Source: Druceiella hillmani (lineage: Eukaryota > Arthropoda > Insecta > Lepidoptera > Hepialidae). Taken from it: 64,000 nucleotides of DNA. The stretch lies in the NCBI GenBank assembly GCA_039881145.1, contig JAYKKI010000052.1:14492501-14556500 (forward strand). The letters are read 5' to 3'. Positions within the stretch are counted from its first letter, which is position 1. Every line of letters starts with the position of its first letter. Shown piece after piece: positions 10,936 through 23,761 of the stretch. The notes under the pieces are model-generated. The model was not told where the DNA came from and did not search any database. It worked only from the letters and a program-made list of their open reading frames with translations. Both the position numbers and the translations under genes were made by a program.

Positions 10936-12627
10936 AATTTGTCTTGGAATTACTAGAAATTATAATATTCTATTAAATAAGTCAGCGAAAAGATTAAAAA
11001 TCTAATATACGTCTTCCTCTTTCCGGATCATAACTTTTTGTACATATAATAAAATAGTAACAGTGATGTTTTTTTGGAGAAAATCGGTGAAAATATGTGT
11101 GGCAAATATTTTTTGGAGAAAAGTGAATCAAGTGTTTTGGGTTCACCTGTGTAATCGCCTGTTTACCTAAACATAACATAAAAGCTACTGAATGAATTTT
11201 TATGGAAATTTTAAAAGGTAATTTAAAGTATAAGAATATTTCTATGTATATTTCGTCTTCGTTCAATGATAAGGAGTTGTTTATGAAAGACTGTATTTAA
11301 AAACAGAATAGTACTTGAATTAACATAATAGAGAAAAAAAATTGGGAAAGAAGAAGAGAAACATTAAGCCACTCTAAAATAAAACTTTTATTGAAATGTT
11401 TATTAATAATCTTAAATTTTCGATTTTAATTAAATTTTCATAATAATTTTCATTTTTTTATTAAGTTTTTATAAATATAGACATAATAATGAATATAATC
11501 TCCCAACATTAGTTTCATGTCTTAGCGAATAGATGGCACTTGAAATAATTAAATCGCGCTACCGAAATGTCGTCAAGATTAATTATAAATATGTCTCTCG
11601 AGGCAATTTTATATTGATTTAGTCTGTACAACAAGTTTCTAAATAAATGGATTCTTATTTCTTACATTAAAATTCAAATTGAACAAAGTTGCGGACAAAA
11701 ATTAAAAAACATAATTTCTTTGCTATATTTCTCAGTAAAATATATCACTTATTTTAATTTTCTTTTCAAAGTTTCTTTCCGTCACCTAACTATATCAAAA
11801 TTTTTATTTAGCTGATTTGCATTCCAAAATCTTCCATTGTTTGAGCTAGTCATAAAATTGAAATAAAAGGTTTAAAATAATTCTTAAATATATGTTTACA
11901 AAGAAAATAGAAACAATCTGAAGAAACATTGTCTTATTTTGGAAAATTTAACAAATATAATTTTAACGCAATGATAATTCTCATTATGACTCATAAACAC
12001 GTTCGGTAACTAAGTAACTTGTCATGTAACAAAATATTTGGGGCCATTATAGTGCAGAGAAACATTCAATAACTCAATATATTAATTATCACATAGTAAA
12101 ATATTTTATGTGACTTGAATATTTTCAGTAAATTAGTATATTTTTATATTATTGTATAGTAATACATTAAACTTTTTTTTTTCAGGTGAGTAACGGTTTA
12201 TTTCTGATTACTGATTTAATGATGAACATCAGCTACTAATGGTAAGTGAAAAAATTAAATTGATTATTTTGTTAGAGAGACAGAGTTAAAAAAGTATTAG
12301 ACTATAATTCGTCACAAGATAAAACAGTCTTACCTTTCGTCTTGTATTTGTTTTCGAGGCGTATTTTCCTCGAAACGTGGATCCATTACAAATAAAAATA
12401 ATGACGTGATCATAGATTACGAAACGGAATGACTCATCATAATTTCAACTTTTAAGGAAATACTCAAAAAATTCAATTATCATACATTATAGAAATGGAT
12501 GCTCACAAGAGGCATGCGTGACTCATATCTGTAATTGATTAAAATAATTATAATATACCAAAATTAATCAACTAAAATGAATACACGTAAAATATTAGTT
12601 CGGTAACTAATATACCCATAACTTTTG
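10936..12627. other. AT-rich non-coding stretch
   Basis: No gene-like signal; the 90-codon minus-strand frame at 10994-11266 is unrecognised. GAATAGATGGCA near 11528 resembles, in reverse, the 'gccatctatt' words of the repeat at 15.9-18.0 kb. A long T run followed by CAGGTGAGTAACG near 12175-12192 looks like a splice-acceptor tract next to a donor word, but no exon can be supported. Confidence 0.5.
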
Positions 12628-12629
12628 TC

Positions 12630-12700
12630 AGTGATTTCTGAAATATATTTTAAGATCTAGACAATTTGTCAAACATCTCTGGTAGAATATAAAACTTAGA
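12630..12700 (+). repeat. Diverged single copy related to the 215-bp array unit
   Basis: The words TGATTTCTGAAATAT, CAATTTGTCAAACATC and TCTGGTAGAATATAAA parallel TGACGATTTTTGAAATG, AATTTTGTAAGC and ATCTCTGGTAAAGTATATAA in the tandem array at 26.7-27.8 kb, in the same order and spacing. The array monomer therefore has a dispersed relative, suggesting it derives from an interspersed element. A short (TA)n run follows at 12717-12737. Confidence 0.5.
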
Positions 12701-12879
12701 TCGTTTATACAGAATATGTATATATATATATATATTTGATGTTTTATAATGGATATTATTTCGGCGAATCGGAAACAAAGCGATATTATTATTTTAAAAT
12801 ACAATAACATACGGGTATTTTATTAAAATCTACTGTAATTAAATATTAATAAAAAATAAAACGTAATTCTTGAAACGAT

Positions 12880-13320
12880 GCATTCCGTGTTACACAGTGA
12901 ACCAGGTTGGCCGATACCGAAGAAAGCTGAGTTTACCCGTAAGAATGAAACAATAGGTTTACGGAAACTGAAATATATCATTCATAATTTCAAATTTAAC
13001 TAAATATCTAAAAAAAAAGTTCAAGTGCATCTAAAAAAGTAGTACACTTGCCCAAGGAAGCCGAGTTTACCCGATTCAGCGCCACTAATTCGAAAATAAC
13101 CCGTCATCGACCCGAGCGTTACGGCTCAGTTTCGTTCACTGCTCAAAAAAAGTACGCAGGTAGAACTAAGTCTAAAGAAGTTCCACTTCAAAAACGATTT
13201 TCATGTTTCACAAGAGCTAACATTGATGAGCGAGCATACGTAGCGGCTTTAATAGTTGGCAGCCTAATATCTAAGATCAAAATAGATTGTACCTGTTTTG
13301 TTACTGTACTCTAGAGGGAA
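12880..13320 (+). other. Complex stretch with a repeated 'gagtttaccc' box and an 88-codon frame
   Basis: The phrase GAGTTTACCCG occurs at about 12931 (after AAGAAAGCT) and again at about 13065 (after AAGGAAGCC), implying a small duplication. The plus-strand frame 13048-13314 encodes a basic peptide rich in Lys/Arg (about 88 residues, starting MPKEAEFTRF) that I do not recognise. No splice or promoter evidence. Probably chance or a decayed repeat. Confidence 0.25.
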
Positions 13321-15420
13321 GATGCCTTAAAAAGTTTTTAGAAGCAGGTGGATACGTACATAAAATGCATCGAAGTAATATTGCAACTCTTTAAAATGCA
13401 GTCGCATTTTTTACCACCTCACCATGTTTCCCCATTATTATCTCAAGCAGCCTACCGTATTTGAAACAATCGACGCGGCTACCTGCAGACCGGGCGAAAG
13501 TATTTATTTCTTGCACTCTGAATCGCTGCGGTTAACCTCTTCAAAACGACTTCATACACGAATAGTTTAACGACGGAGTGAATAATGGGCAGAAAAATTG
13601 ATTTCTGCGGTTTCCTCCGACGCAGCTGCCTAACCACGTGACAGGTCGCCTGCTCCGTATTTTTTTTGCTCCGAAAAAAGTAGTTTGAATTGTCGTTCAG
13701 CATGCTGGTACTTGTCTAAATATGCACGACCATAAAACTTTAGAAAATTATATTATTATTTTGAACAGAAACATTATCTAAATATTTGTAACGAAGAATA
13801 TCAGAATGTGTCCAATTACCTTCTTCTCCGAACCCACTAAAAAAAATTGTTTATTCGTTCCGTTAAATTTTATTGGAATTGAAACAACTAATATAATTCC
13901 GATATTTTGTTAAAATTATAAATGAAAATTATAATAAGAAGAAAGTAACGGAAATGCAATCGTTTTGCATGGCGCCATTTTAACTGACAAAAACAGGTTT
14001 TTATTCTAAACACAATGTTAGCTAGTTTATTTCAAATCTACGTTGCAACACAAGTTTATTCTTTAATGCTTGACTACGACGTAATGCCCCATCATAACTC
14101 CTGTTGCCTTCCTTCTGCACCGAGCTTTTGTTACTTTGCTTAAATCGATTTACACTAAGCATAACGAGACAAGGGATTGTTCATAACATTTATACATCAT
14201 TTTTTTGGCCTTGTAGTTTTTTTTTAAATCTTCCTAGTTAACATTACGTCAAAATTCCTTGAACTACTACTCGTCTTTTAGTAGGGAAAAAAATAGTAAA
14301 ATACTTATAAAAATATAACTGGCAAGAGTTCGAAACGTATTTAACATCCATATATGTTATTTTATGTATAAAAATAATATTGCTCCCTGGCGATTATTAG
14401 ATTATTAAATCAAAAATCCATTAAAATTCAGTACTTGCTGATGATTAAGTAAATTATTAAGAAACAATTTATCAAAGCGGTATTTTCAAAGTAGTTCAGC
14501 AAAATTTATGTTCTTTTCATCACTTTTTTTATAGTGTGTCAGTTATACTGCACATTCAGAAAATACAATTTCCAACGCTGTCAAAATATACTACTTAAAT
14601 CTCTCAAGTTAAAAAATAATAAATCAAATGTAAAATCATTCGGGTTGACTTTTCAATTTTCTTTAATTTTCCGCTACGTGAAAGTTAAAGTTGTGTCTTT
14701 TATTAAAATTTTCAATAAAAATTGAATTGATGTATCTATGTGCCTTCGCGTTTGCTCTGACACTTTGCCCAATCTCACATATTGTTACGCTAGATTATGT
14801 CTTTTCTCCTATTACGTACATATTTTATGAGCATTTCCACTTTTAATGTCATTTAATTTTTACTCGATGAACATGAAATTATGAAACTGAAATTATAACA
14901 AATAAATACACGTCGACTAATATTAACCGCATTACTGAAATTTGTAAACACTCTTCACAAATATCTTAGACGTTATTTACCGCCTATACCCCCGAGTGTG
15001 CCACACTAGCACCGCAGATGTATAGTATTTTACACCAAGTGTGTTCGCCAGGGGCAGCAATGATTTGAAGAGTGCTTCGCCAAGCGTACTTGTTGCGTAA
15101 CCCGTTAATATGTCACGCTTGTTGCATAATTTGTTTAGTTAGTCATTTGTACCTAATTATTATAAATATTGTGATCTAGATTATATTAATTCTGACATAG
15201 ACGAGGATTGTTTTGAATGGCTTAATTACTGTTTACATATCATTGCAGCGTTATAACGCTTAAAGTTGCAAGTTAAGATGTAGCTAACGCAAGTTCCAGG
15301 TATCGACCGATAGCCACATTGAAAAGTTGTGGCAAGCAGTGTTAAACGTCTTATAATTCTCTACATGTGTAAAATAAAAATTAATTGGATAGACTGAGAT
15401 TTTGTCTTCGTAGATCGCAT
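13321..15420. other. Mostly AT-rich non-coding stretch
   Basis: A GC-richer patch at about 13470-13660 holds a 74-codon minus-strand frame with no recognisable motif. TGGCGCCATTTTAAC near 13970 contains GCCATTTT, a Pho/YY1-like core. A second richer patch lies at about 14985-15120. No transposon or gene recognised. Confidence 0.5.
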
Positions 15421-15426
15421 TATGCA

Positions 15427-15610
<184 letters not shown>

Positions 15611-15715
15611 TATATAATAAAACTATAACAGAGTGAGCAGAAAGTTTAAAATGGGGAATTGATTTAGATATGATTTAGTTAGGTGAATTGAAAATAGGAG
15701 CTAGAAAACGTGTCT

Positions 15716-15850
15716 ATAAAATTTTTGTCTGCCTGTCTGTTTGTTAATTTGTTCTTCAATCACGCGAAATCTACTAGACGGATTTTTATGAAATTTCGTA
15801 TTGTAATAGTTTAAACGCAAATAGCAACATATAGGATTTTTATCTGGATG
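15716..15850 (-). repeat. Dispersed TE-tail repeat (inverse of 24.7 and 25.2 kb copies)
   Basis: Contains GTCTGCCTGTCTGTTTGTTA, TCAATCACGCGAAATC and CGGATTTTTATGAAATTT. Its reverse complement matches 25150-25310 along most of its length, including the 'tcctatatgttgct' box. This kind of sequence is a common terminal region of non-autonomous insect elements; the superfamily is not determinable here. Confidence 0.75.
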
Positions 15851-15884
15851 TTACAAATGTGAAATACACCTTGACTTGGTGAAC

Positions 15885-16000
15885 CAACGCAATCTATTAA
15901 CGTTTTAGTAAATTTTATGCTCATAGATATTTTACGATACGGTACAGCCGAATCCATCTATTAGCATTTTTATTAAACTTTATGCTCATAGAGTTCTAAA
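15885..16000 (+). repeat. Two tandem copies of a 'gccatctatt' repeat unit
   Basis: Two roughly 62-bp units carry AATCTATTAACGTTTTAGTA then TTTATGCTCATAGA, and CCATCTATTAGCATTTTTAT then TTTATGCTCATAGA. A third unit is at 17980-18020 (GCCATCTATTAGTATTTTGC, AAACTTTAT). Dispersed insect repeat of unknown class. Confidence 0.65.
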
Positions 16001-17960
16001 ATTATATTTTTGCTAATGTCATATAATACATTAATATATTTCTCATCTCGATGGAATACGAGTGCCTGTGTTTCCAGCAGAGGACGTTGATTATATTTAT
16101 ATACCAAAAAATATTACAGCTGCAATTTCTACATCCGAAGCAAGGGAAATATTTCAGAATCATGTAAAAACAAGCAAATCTAGGTAACAACAATGTCTTA
16201 GCCAAATCAATTAAGTACTAACGTAATACTACCAATTACTACGTACCATTTACTGGAAGCACCTCGATATACCTTGGATTCTCACTATTTATTTACTAAG
16301 AACTTATTTACTAAGAAAACTGGAGCTGGGACTGGAACTTTTGCGCTGGAGTTGAGCATTAACTTCAAATCTTCTTTTACATCTAGAGAACTTTACAACC
16401 TGAACTGAACTTACCAATTTTATATTCCCCTCTTTTCTAGCAGATAAATTAACAAAAATGTCAAGTACTTCTCGTAAGCTTATAAACTTAATATTTGGCA
16501 TGATAACATTGTTTTGGTGTATATAAATAAAAAATTAAATAATACATGGCCAAAGAGACACGAAAATATTAAAATTAAGAAACGTTATATTTAATATTGA
16601 TATAAAGTACAAGCTAAACCTTTCTAACTTATGTATTTTTCAATATTACCTTTTTACGTAATTGTTTTATATAACGTAATAATAAATTGTTCTGAATATA
16701 AACGACAATTGATGTTCCCACATGTCAGAAGTATTCATATTATCTTCCCTTTTGTAACGTATTCCACTTCGAAAATAAATATATTTGTTGACATATTCTT
16801 TTCCCATTATACAGCATCAATCATTACACCCCTATTTTTCTGGTAAATTGATCTCATCTCTTTGCGCCGACGTTATTATTCACGTTCAGTATTGTAATAT
16901 GCTTACTGAATCGTAAACTACGTTATTATAATAAGTTGACTTTACATTCATATACATGGAGTAAAAAGGTATTTTCCAATTTAAATAAGTTTATTTAACG
17001 GCAAAATATTTTCAAGATACTTTTTTTTTAAAGTAAGCGTACTTTGTAAAGGGGGTTAAAATAACAGTTGTTTAAATATTTATAATGTTTCAGTAAAGTT
17101 TTTGTTCAGTTTTTTGGAGTCACGCTTTCATCAAAGGGCTATATATTTTTTTCCATCAGACGAGGACCTCTGTCTATTGAGGATATGATGAATGAAAATA
17201 TATCATATTTTCAGCCATTTTATCTCCGAAACCTATAATCGTAGACAGATAAAAAATATGTTATTAGACAGATGACACAGTCCAATTTAAAACAGAATAT
17301 AAATTGCCAACGCTCCAATTATTAACTTGCGTTAAAATTCCAACGATTTGTAAGAAACTGATGCGATTTAATCGATATTTTTTGTACTTCGTTTTATTAT
17401 AAATAAGTATAATAATACTTGTTCAGGACAAGTGCTTTATTTATAACAAGTTATCACAAATTTAAATTTTATAGCGCGATAAATATTTAATAATACATAA
17501 TATAATTAATTAGAGAGGACATATATATTATAGTAAATATACCGAAAAATTATGACGTGAAGAATAATTATTACACTTTTCTTATATAACATATATGTTG
17601 GTTTTTAAAAACACTGTTTTTGTCATAATTTTAATTCCAGTAGTTTCAGGATAAAGAGGGGACATATTTTTTCCATATTTTTCAGTATATATATATATAA
17701 AATTGTACTGCCTAAAATTACGAAAAAGTATTTTTGAGGTCCTGCTAACTAGCATTTTCAAATGATACCCCATGCTATATACGAAATTTAAATTTAAATT
17801 TGACATCCTAAAATTTCCATAATAACATTTTTGAGTATCTAGCTCTTTATTATAATGATTGTCAAACTTCAAGTTTCTTTTTCCAGCGGTTCATGAGAAA
17901 AAAAGCTGTAACAGTGGAACAGATGGACATGTGAGTAATTTTATAAGGACACCTCATGAT
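16001..17960. other. AT-rich non-coding stretch
   Basis: No gene. Short frames (for example 16304-16501 minus, 17582-17872 minus) are unrecognised. An imperfect inverted tract at about 17397-17446 pairs TATAAATAAGTA with a later GTGCTTTATTTATA. Small direct duplication TTATTTACTAAGAA near 16290-16317. Confidence 0.5.
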
Positions 17961-18025
17961 CGTACTATCTATCCTAGAAAATGAATGCCATCTATTAGTA
18001 TTTTGCTAAACTTTATCAATAAGGA
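17961..18025 (+). repeat. Third copy of the 'gccatctatt' repeat
   Basis: GAATGCCATCTATTAGTATT followed by TTGCTAAACTTTAT matches the two units at 15.9 kb. Confidence 0.6.
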
Positions 18026-18897
18026 TTCAGTACCGGCATAATTCTATACGTTGAAAACTGCGGCACAATTGCTACTATACGCCTTCCGCTTTTTTTTCAT
18101 CCCTTTTATAAAATTTATCCCCATAATTTATTTTTTATATATTTAGACCATTATAGTAAAATAATCAATGAAATGCTGATAATGTTTCATTACAATTACA
18201 AAGATGTAAGTTTACAATACTGAAAAATTACAGTGATGTTCAACCTTTTCTTACAAAAAGAATCTACGTTATAAAGTGATCATCGCTCAACTTTTAATCA
18301 ATTCTGGATTATCTCCGTACTATAGCGAATAATGTTGATATATCAGTGGTTGATATGATCAAATAGTTCAAATAATATGATGACTACTTCTAACAAATAA
18401 TTTTCATGTTGATTTTGATGCAAAATATTTATAAAATGTTATAATTCTGCAAATATAATCTAAAAATATGTCGAATAATTTTGATGCTGTTAAATGAAAA
18501 ATAAAGAAACAGATGTCAGAGAAGATTTTTAATTTTTTTTCATATTATTTAAATAAGTAAAAAATACAAGCTATTAGAACTATTTTATAAACTATAAATT
18601 ATATCCAAACTTGTATTTTGATATATAGATTAAGAACAAATTAAAAAATCAATTAATACATTTTAAAAATATTAAGTAGATAAAATAATATAATTTTGGT
18701 AATACGGTATATAGTGAATTAATAAAATATAATTAAATGAGAATAAAATATAATCAGTCTTAAATATAACAATTTTAAAAACAAAATAATAATCTATCGA
18801 AAGTTTTAATTTATACATTTGCCGCCTTGCTAGCATCACACAAAGTAATGTTTCCATTATACTAAATATATTTCATATAGGATGGAAGCAGACTGTT
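18026..18897. other. AT-rich non-coding stretch
   Basis: Very AT-rich, nothing recognisable. It abuts the piggyBac-like insertion at 18898. Confidence 0.6.
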
Positions 18898-19139
18898 TTA
18901 ACCGTTTTAGTGCCATCGTTTTTTTACTCATATATACTTAAAAATGCCAAAGAAACTTTTTGTTTTTGATGTCATTTACCCTTGTATCGAAAAAAAACTG
19001 AATCTCTTCCAAAAATTATCCAATTTTAATAAATTTTTCGGTGTTTTCTTAATAAAAACTTATACAAGGATAATAAATACAAAGAAAATTATTGAAATAT
19101 ACATTTTTGAACAAAAATTATAACAAAAACTCAAATCAA

Positions 19140-19339
19140 GGTCATATCGTCATTTTCGCAGTCCGGTACATCCTCCGTATCAGCAAAATAATTGTTATCG
19201 TCACTATTATCTCAAAATCTATCACGAAAATTTGTATTACGACAAATTGTGAGCGCACCACAATGTCACTCCCATTATCACTTTCTTCACAACTTGAAAA
19301 ACGATCATTTTCACTCGAATTATTTTCGTATTCCGACAT
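19140..19339 (-). pseudogene. N-terminal fragment of a piggyBac-like transposase
   Basis: The minus-strand frame starts MSEYENNSSENDRFSSCEE, a Ser/Asp/Glu-rich N-terminus of the kind common in piggyBac transposases. After about 28 residues the acidic composition breaks in this frame but resumes in another one (DDNNYFADTEDVPDCEND), indicating an old frameshift. The catalytic domain and the C-terminal zinc-binding domain are absent. Its place inside TTAA-flanked inverted termini supports the assignment better than the peptide alone does. Confidence 0.7.
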
Positions 19340-19497
19340 TATGGGTTAAACAATTTTCTTTTCCTTGATCATTTTTATATTGTAATTACTAATAATATTA
19401 TAATTTGAACTTTATGTAACATAAATGTTAAAAAATTAGCGATGCCTGCGAGCGACCTCCCCTACCGCGCGCTAAACAGCAACTGATTTCGCCAGCG

Positions 19498-19545
19498 CCA
19501 TCGCGCTCGTGGCAAATTTAGTTAGTACGCGCACGAGCGCGATGG
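19498..19545. repeat. Subterminal inverted repeat of the piggyBac-like element
   Basis: CCATCGCGCTCGTG and CACGAGCGCGATGG are perfect inverse copies about 20 nt apart in a GC-rich tract near the element's right end. Subterminal inverted repeats are typical of piggyBac-type ends; here both arms lie at one end. Confidence 0.8.
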
Positions 19546-19654
19546 AGTTCATCGGCACTCAAACGGTTAAGGACTGCTTATCAAACAAACGTCTTTACAT
19601 CAAGTTCTACTCCGGGCAAACGTAATAATTTAGAAAAAAGGCTTCATATTAATT

Positions 19655-19816
19655 ATATAAAAAATAACTCTATGGACTATCGACCATTGCAAAATGGTCA
19701 CTAAAACTGTATGGACTATCGACCATTGCAAAATGGAATATATAAAAAATAACTCTGGACTATCGACCATTGCAAAATGGAATATATAAAAAATAACTCT
19801 ATGGACTATCATTGCA
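19655..19816 (+). repeat. Minisatellite, about four units of 39-45 bp
   Basis: The core GGACTATCGACCATTGCAAA plus ATGG is repeated, with spacer AATATATAAAAAATAACTCT between later units. The last unit is truncated (GGACTATCATTGCAAC). It starts less than 100 bp from the right edge of the piggyBac-like element. Confidence 0.85.
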
Positions 19817-20470
19817 ACATCCTCTGAATATCGGACACAGTAGCCATTATTTTAACCACCTTACAATTCTAATTTTCACAATAGAATAGGGCATTTATTT
19901 ATTTTCATTGTGATATATTTATCGGCTTATTATAAAGGAAATTGAATGGAGGGGCCGCTGGGGCGCATTGTCAACGTGCTCACTGTTGCGCATAGGTGCA
20001 CGCTTGTACTTTCAAATAGGATTTAAATCGAGCCCACAATCTCGTTCGATTGTTATACCAGGGAAAGGATTCATGAGAAAATTATTCCAGTATGGTGTGG
20101 CTGCGGGGATTAATGCGTAGTGTTGTGAAAATATTGAATACGTTACTCCTATTCAGAAAATTATTTGCTGTTCTACCATTTTATTAAATAGCACTAACAT
20201 TTGAACCTAAAATATTTTGTTAACTGTACTAGCAATTTTTTGGCAAGAAAGAGTGTGTATGGATGCTTGTTACTCAATCATGCCAGATAGCTGAATAAAT
20301 GTTGATAAAATATAGAAATATGAAATATGTTTCTTCTAAATTTTATGAAAACATATTCATGATTTATGTTAACATATAAGCTACTTTTAACTTTTGTTTT
20401 TAATAGCATAATTTCATAAATAATATTAGCATCAAGAAATAAAATAGTACAGAACTATATTGACAACAAA

Positions 20471-20525
<55 letters not shown>

Positions 20526-22399
20526 TTAAATTTATTATGAATTTAGATTTGTTGTCTTTTTACTACTTAAAACAATATTTAATAAAACAACGTGAAGAGC
20601 AATGAGAACATTTAAAAAGATAGACTAATTTAAAACAGTACAATAAAAAAAAAAGGTTTTGAGTCTACTAAGCTACATATTGTTCTAAAAACGCTACAAA
20701 AGTATAACAATTATAAAATAAAGATTGAATGTAACTAAGGGAATAATATTGTATAATAACGAGGATGATAATAATTTGACTTTAGTAATTATTACAAAGC
20801 ATATTTCTAATAATTTCTAATAATATAATTTGACTGTAGTAATTATTACAAAGCATATTTTTATATAAATTCATTCTACAAATTATTAACATTTTTGACA
20901 GATTATTAAAAACGAATTAATGTTATTATTGCTTATAAAGCTTGCTCTGGCTCCATACAATCCTTTCTTAAAGCTCCCAACGTAACGTAGTTAAAGCAAA
21001 CCCGACTAAATATTTTTTCATTCTACTTCTTATTTTCACAAGAAATATGACTTTTAAAAATTCATCTTTAAAAAATATAGATTTCATTGTCTTTTGCAGG
21101 GTTACTTTCAGCGTCAAATTTACTACTTACTAATCTAGGCGGCTATATACGTATATACATCTGCAGAATTACTTAGTCATCATTTCTACTATTAAAGTCG
21201 TTAGTCGTTTTTTCTTTGTAAGTAACATAACTTCTTATACGACGATAAGTTAAAGAAAATGAAAGCGGAGAATTTCCGAAAACTTATTTCACACGTGTCG
21301 TGGATAAGCAACTCGAGAGCTCGGCAACCACCGAACACTATAGGGAATGAAGTTCTTAAAGTTAGTTTCATAGCAGCGAATGAGTTTCATAATTTTAGTA
21401 GATATCCCTGGAAAGTATTGAGAAAAGTCGATATCCTCCATCTGGGCGCTGTCTGATTAATAAAAATCGGACGTTAGTAAGAAGTATGTAACAGATAGAG
21501 TATCAGATAAGTTACGGCTGATGAAATTATCGATTGAATTAGAATGAGTATCAACAACATCAAAGCTGTTAGTGGAACTGAAAGTTTAAGATTAAAAGAA
21601 CTAAAATCTACTAGATTAAAATCTCTATATATGGAAATAAAGTTAATTTATAAAACCGGTGTGGCGTATTTACTATTCTATATAAAGTTCTATCTTTCTA
21701 TAATTCGTTTGCCCATTTTCTTTTTATATGTACCTATATTGTTTTAAAAGCCACATAATTCCTTTATAATACATAGAGTATTACGTTTTTTACACCTTTA
21801 AAATTTTTGGACAAATTCAAGAATATTTGTTCCACTAAATTTTCATATGTAACTCACTAATTTTCCATCCCGTCTTTACTCTGTCTAAAAATTTACTTTG
21901 ACTGCGTTTTGACTTAACAACTTCCATATTTAACGGTATTCTAAAAGACTTAAATACTCATTCTGTATTTAGTTTAATACAGAATTGTAAGATTCATTAA
22001 TCAAATATATAAATATCAATACGAATAATTTATAGTAATTAACCATAAACAATCTTAGAAAACATTGGTTAATTTAATAATCTTGTATGCCTCTGCACAT
22101 AAGTTATGATCAGTTTCATGTTAATCAGAAAAACCGATTTTATTCCGAATGCTAAAAATACACAAGTAACATTTTCCTCTTTTTATAATTAGTATGTTAT
22201 CATTTTTCATTAAGCATTAAATCACCTACGTCGTCAAGATACTAACTACTTTACTTTTCACTTGTCACAAAAGTTTGTACACAAAACACCCTATTTAAGC
22301 CCATTCTTAACACTTTATTAGGGATAAATCGTTTAAGCGACTTCGAGCCAACTTTAACGAAAACATAAACACCCATTACGAAACCTTAGATAGTACAAG
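19817..22399. other. AT-rich stretch with a microsatellite and small duplications
   Basis: Contains (TA)n at 20472-20521 and a two-copy repeat at about 20773-20865 (GTAATTATTACAAAGCATAT in both). A short inverted repeat at 21960-21985 (ATTCTGTATT / AATACAGAAT) is present. Frames at 21259-21456 and 21544-21747 are unrecognised. A GC-richer patch at 19945-20045 has no open frame. Confidence 0.5.
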
Positions 22400-22650
22400 T
22401 TGTACTTATAAATGTCCATTTTAATACAGAGATTATCGATAAAACTGCGGTCTGTCACATTTCAACACCATATTTGCTCACACCTTCGGAGAGCTTGTTG
22501 GAAATTTATGTCGCTGCACGCATTCCGCTCGTATTTTATTGCTTGGCCTTTTACGTTTTGCGCGAGTACAGTTGCGGCCGCCGGTGGACATTGCAAAAAA
22601 TTGTGTCAGTATCAGAATGTAGCAAGGAAGGTTTTTTCGAAAGTAATTGA
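22400..22650. other. GC-richer patch with an 80-codon frame, edge of tandem array
   Basis: The plus frame 22412-22654 is unrecognised; it passes through GTTGCGGCCGCCGGTGG at about 22570, an unusually GC-rich word for this window. The patch ends where the 210-bp array begins. Possibly unique sequence flanking or seeding the array. Confidence 0.3.
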
Positions 22651-23700
22651 TTAAAAGGTGAAATAATATCCCCTTTGATTGGTAATTGCTGTGTTTCTTC
22701 TTAGGATGAGTATATAAACTTAAAAGGGGATGTTATGTATAGACTAATGATGCAAAATATGAGTGACAAGAAAAAAAGTCTATTCGTATTTTAACTTCAT
22801 AAAGAGATGCATAATGAGTTAGAATGCGAGTGTAAATTAAATAGCTTTTAGAAAGTATTAAATTAAAAGGTGAAATAATATCCCTTTCATTGGTAATTGC
22901 TGTGTTTCTTCTTAGGATGAGTTTATAAACTTAAAAGGGGATGTTATGTCTAGACTAATGATGCGAAACATGAGTAACAAGAAAAAAAGTCATTCGTATT
23001 TTAACTTCATAAAGAGATGCATAATGAGTTAGAATGCGAGTGTAAATTAAATAGCTTTTAGAAAGTATTAAATTAAAAGGTGAAATAATATCCATTTCAT
23101 TGGTAATTGCTGTGTTTCTTTTTAGAATGAGTTTATAAACTTAAAAGGGGATGTTATGTATAGACTAATGATGCGAAACATGAGTGACGAGAGAAAAAAA
23201 ATATTCGTATATTAACTTCATAAAGAGATGCATAATGGGTTAGTATGCGAGTGTAACTTAAATAGCTTTTAGAAAGTATTCAATTAAAAGGTGAAATAAT
23301 ATCCCCTTTCATGGGTAATTGCTGTGATTCTTCTGATAATAAATTTATAAACTTAAAAGGGGATGTTATGTATAGACTAATGATGTGGAAGATAAGTGAT
23401 GAGAGAAAAAACATATTCGTATATTAACTTCATAAAGAGACGCATAATGGGGTAGTATGCATGCGTAACTTAAGCCTTTAGAAAGTATTCAATGGAAAGG
23501 TGAAATAATATTACCGTCTACTAGAAATTGCTGTGTGTCTTCTGAAAATTAGTTTGTAAACTTGAAAGATAATTTTGTGGATAGATTAGTGCTGTAAATA
23601 ATGAACGGCGAGAGAAAAAATCTACGTTAAATGAGATGCGTAATAAATTAGTTTGTAAATTTGATTTAAACAAATTATTAATCATAAACATAAAAACAAT
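22651..23700 (+). repeat. Tandem array, five units of about 210 bp
   Basis: Units start TTAAAAGGTGAAATAATATC at 22651, 22863, 23073, 23284 and, diverged, about 23493. Shared boxes: GGTAATTGCTGTGTTTCTTC, CTTAAAAGGGGATGTTATGT, AGACTAATGATG, AACTTCATAAAGAGATGC and AAATAGCTTTTAGAAAGTAT. Units 1-3 are closest; divergence rises to the right, with unit 5 worst. No frame is conserved across units. Confidence 0.9.
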
Positions 23701-23761
23701 TTTGAAACGATCTTAAAATATTAGTCGTGAAAATAATATCTTTCGCCCGCAGCATCGTGCG

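Larger units (their letters stand above)
18898..19570 (-). mobile_element. Non-autonomous piggyBac-like element with TTAA target sites
   Basis: TTAA occurs exactly at both edges (18898-18901 and 19567-19570). Immediately inside are inverted termini: left CCGTTTTAGTGCC, right (reverse complement) CCGTTTGAGTGCC, matching 12 of 13. TTAA duplication with CC-starting termini is the hallmark of the piggyBac superfamily. The 665-bp body keeps an N-terminal transposase fragment on the minus strand but lacks the DDD catalytic region. A 14-bp perfect inverted repeat lies near the right end (19498-19545). I infer an internally deleted copy of a once-autonomous element, mobile only in trans. Confidence 0.85.

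Noticed and set aside
12175..12192. T-rich tract plus CAG/GTGAGT as an exon boundary
   Set aside because: Acceptor- and donor-like words lie within about 5 bp of each other, leaving no exon between them.
13048..13314. 88-codon basic peptide as a gene
   Set aside because: No recognisable domain, no splice signals, and it starts in a locally duplicated box; not supported as coding.
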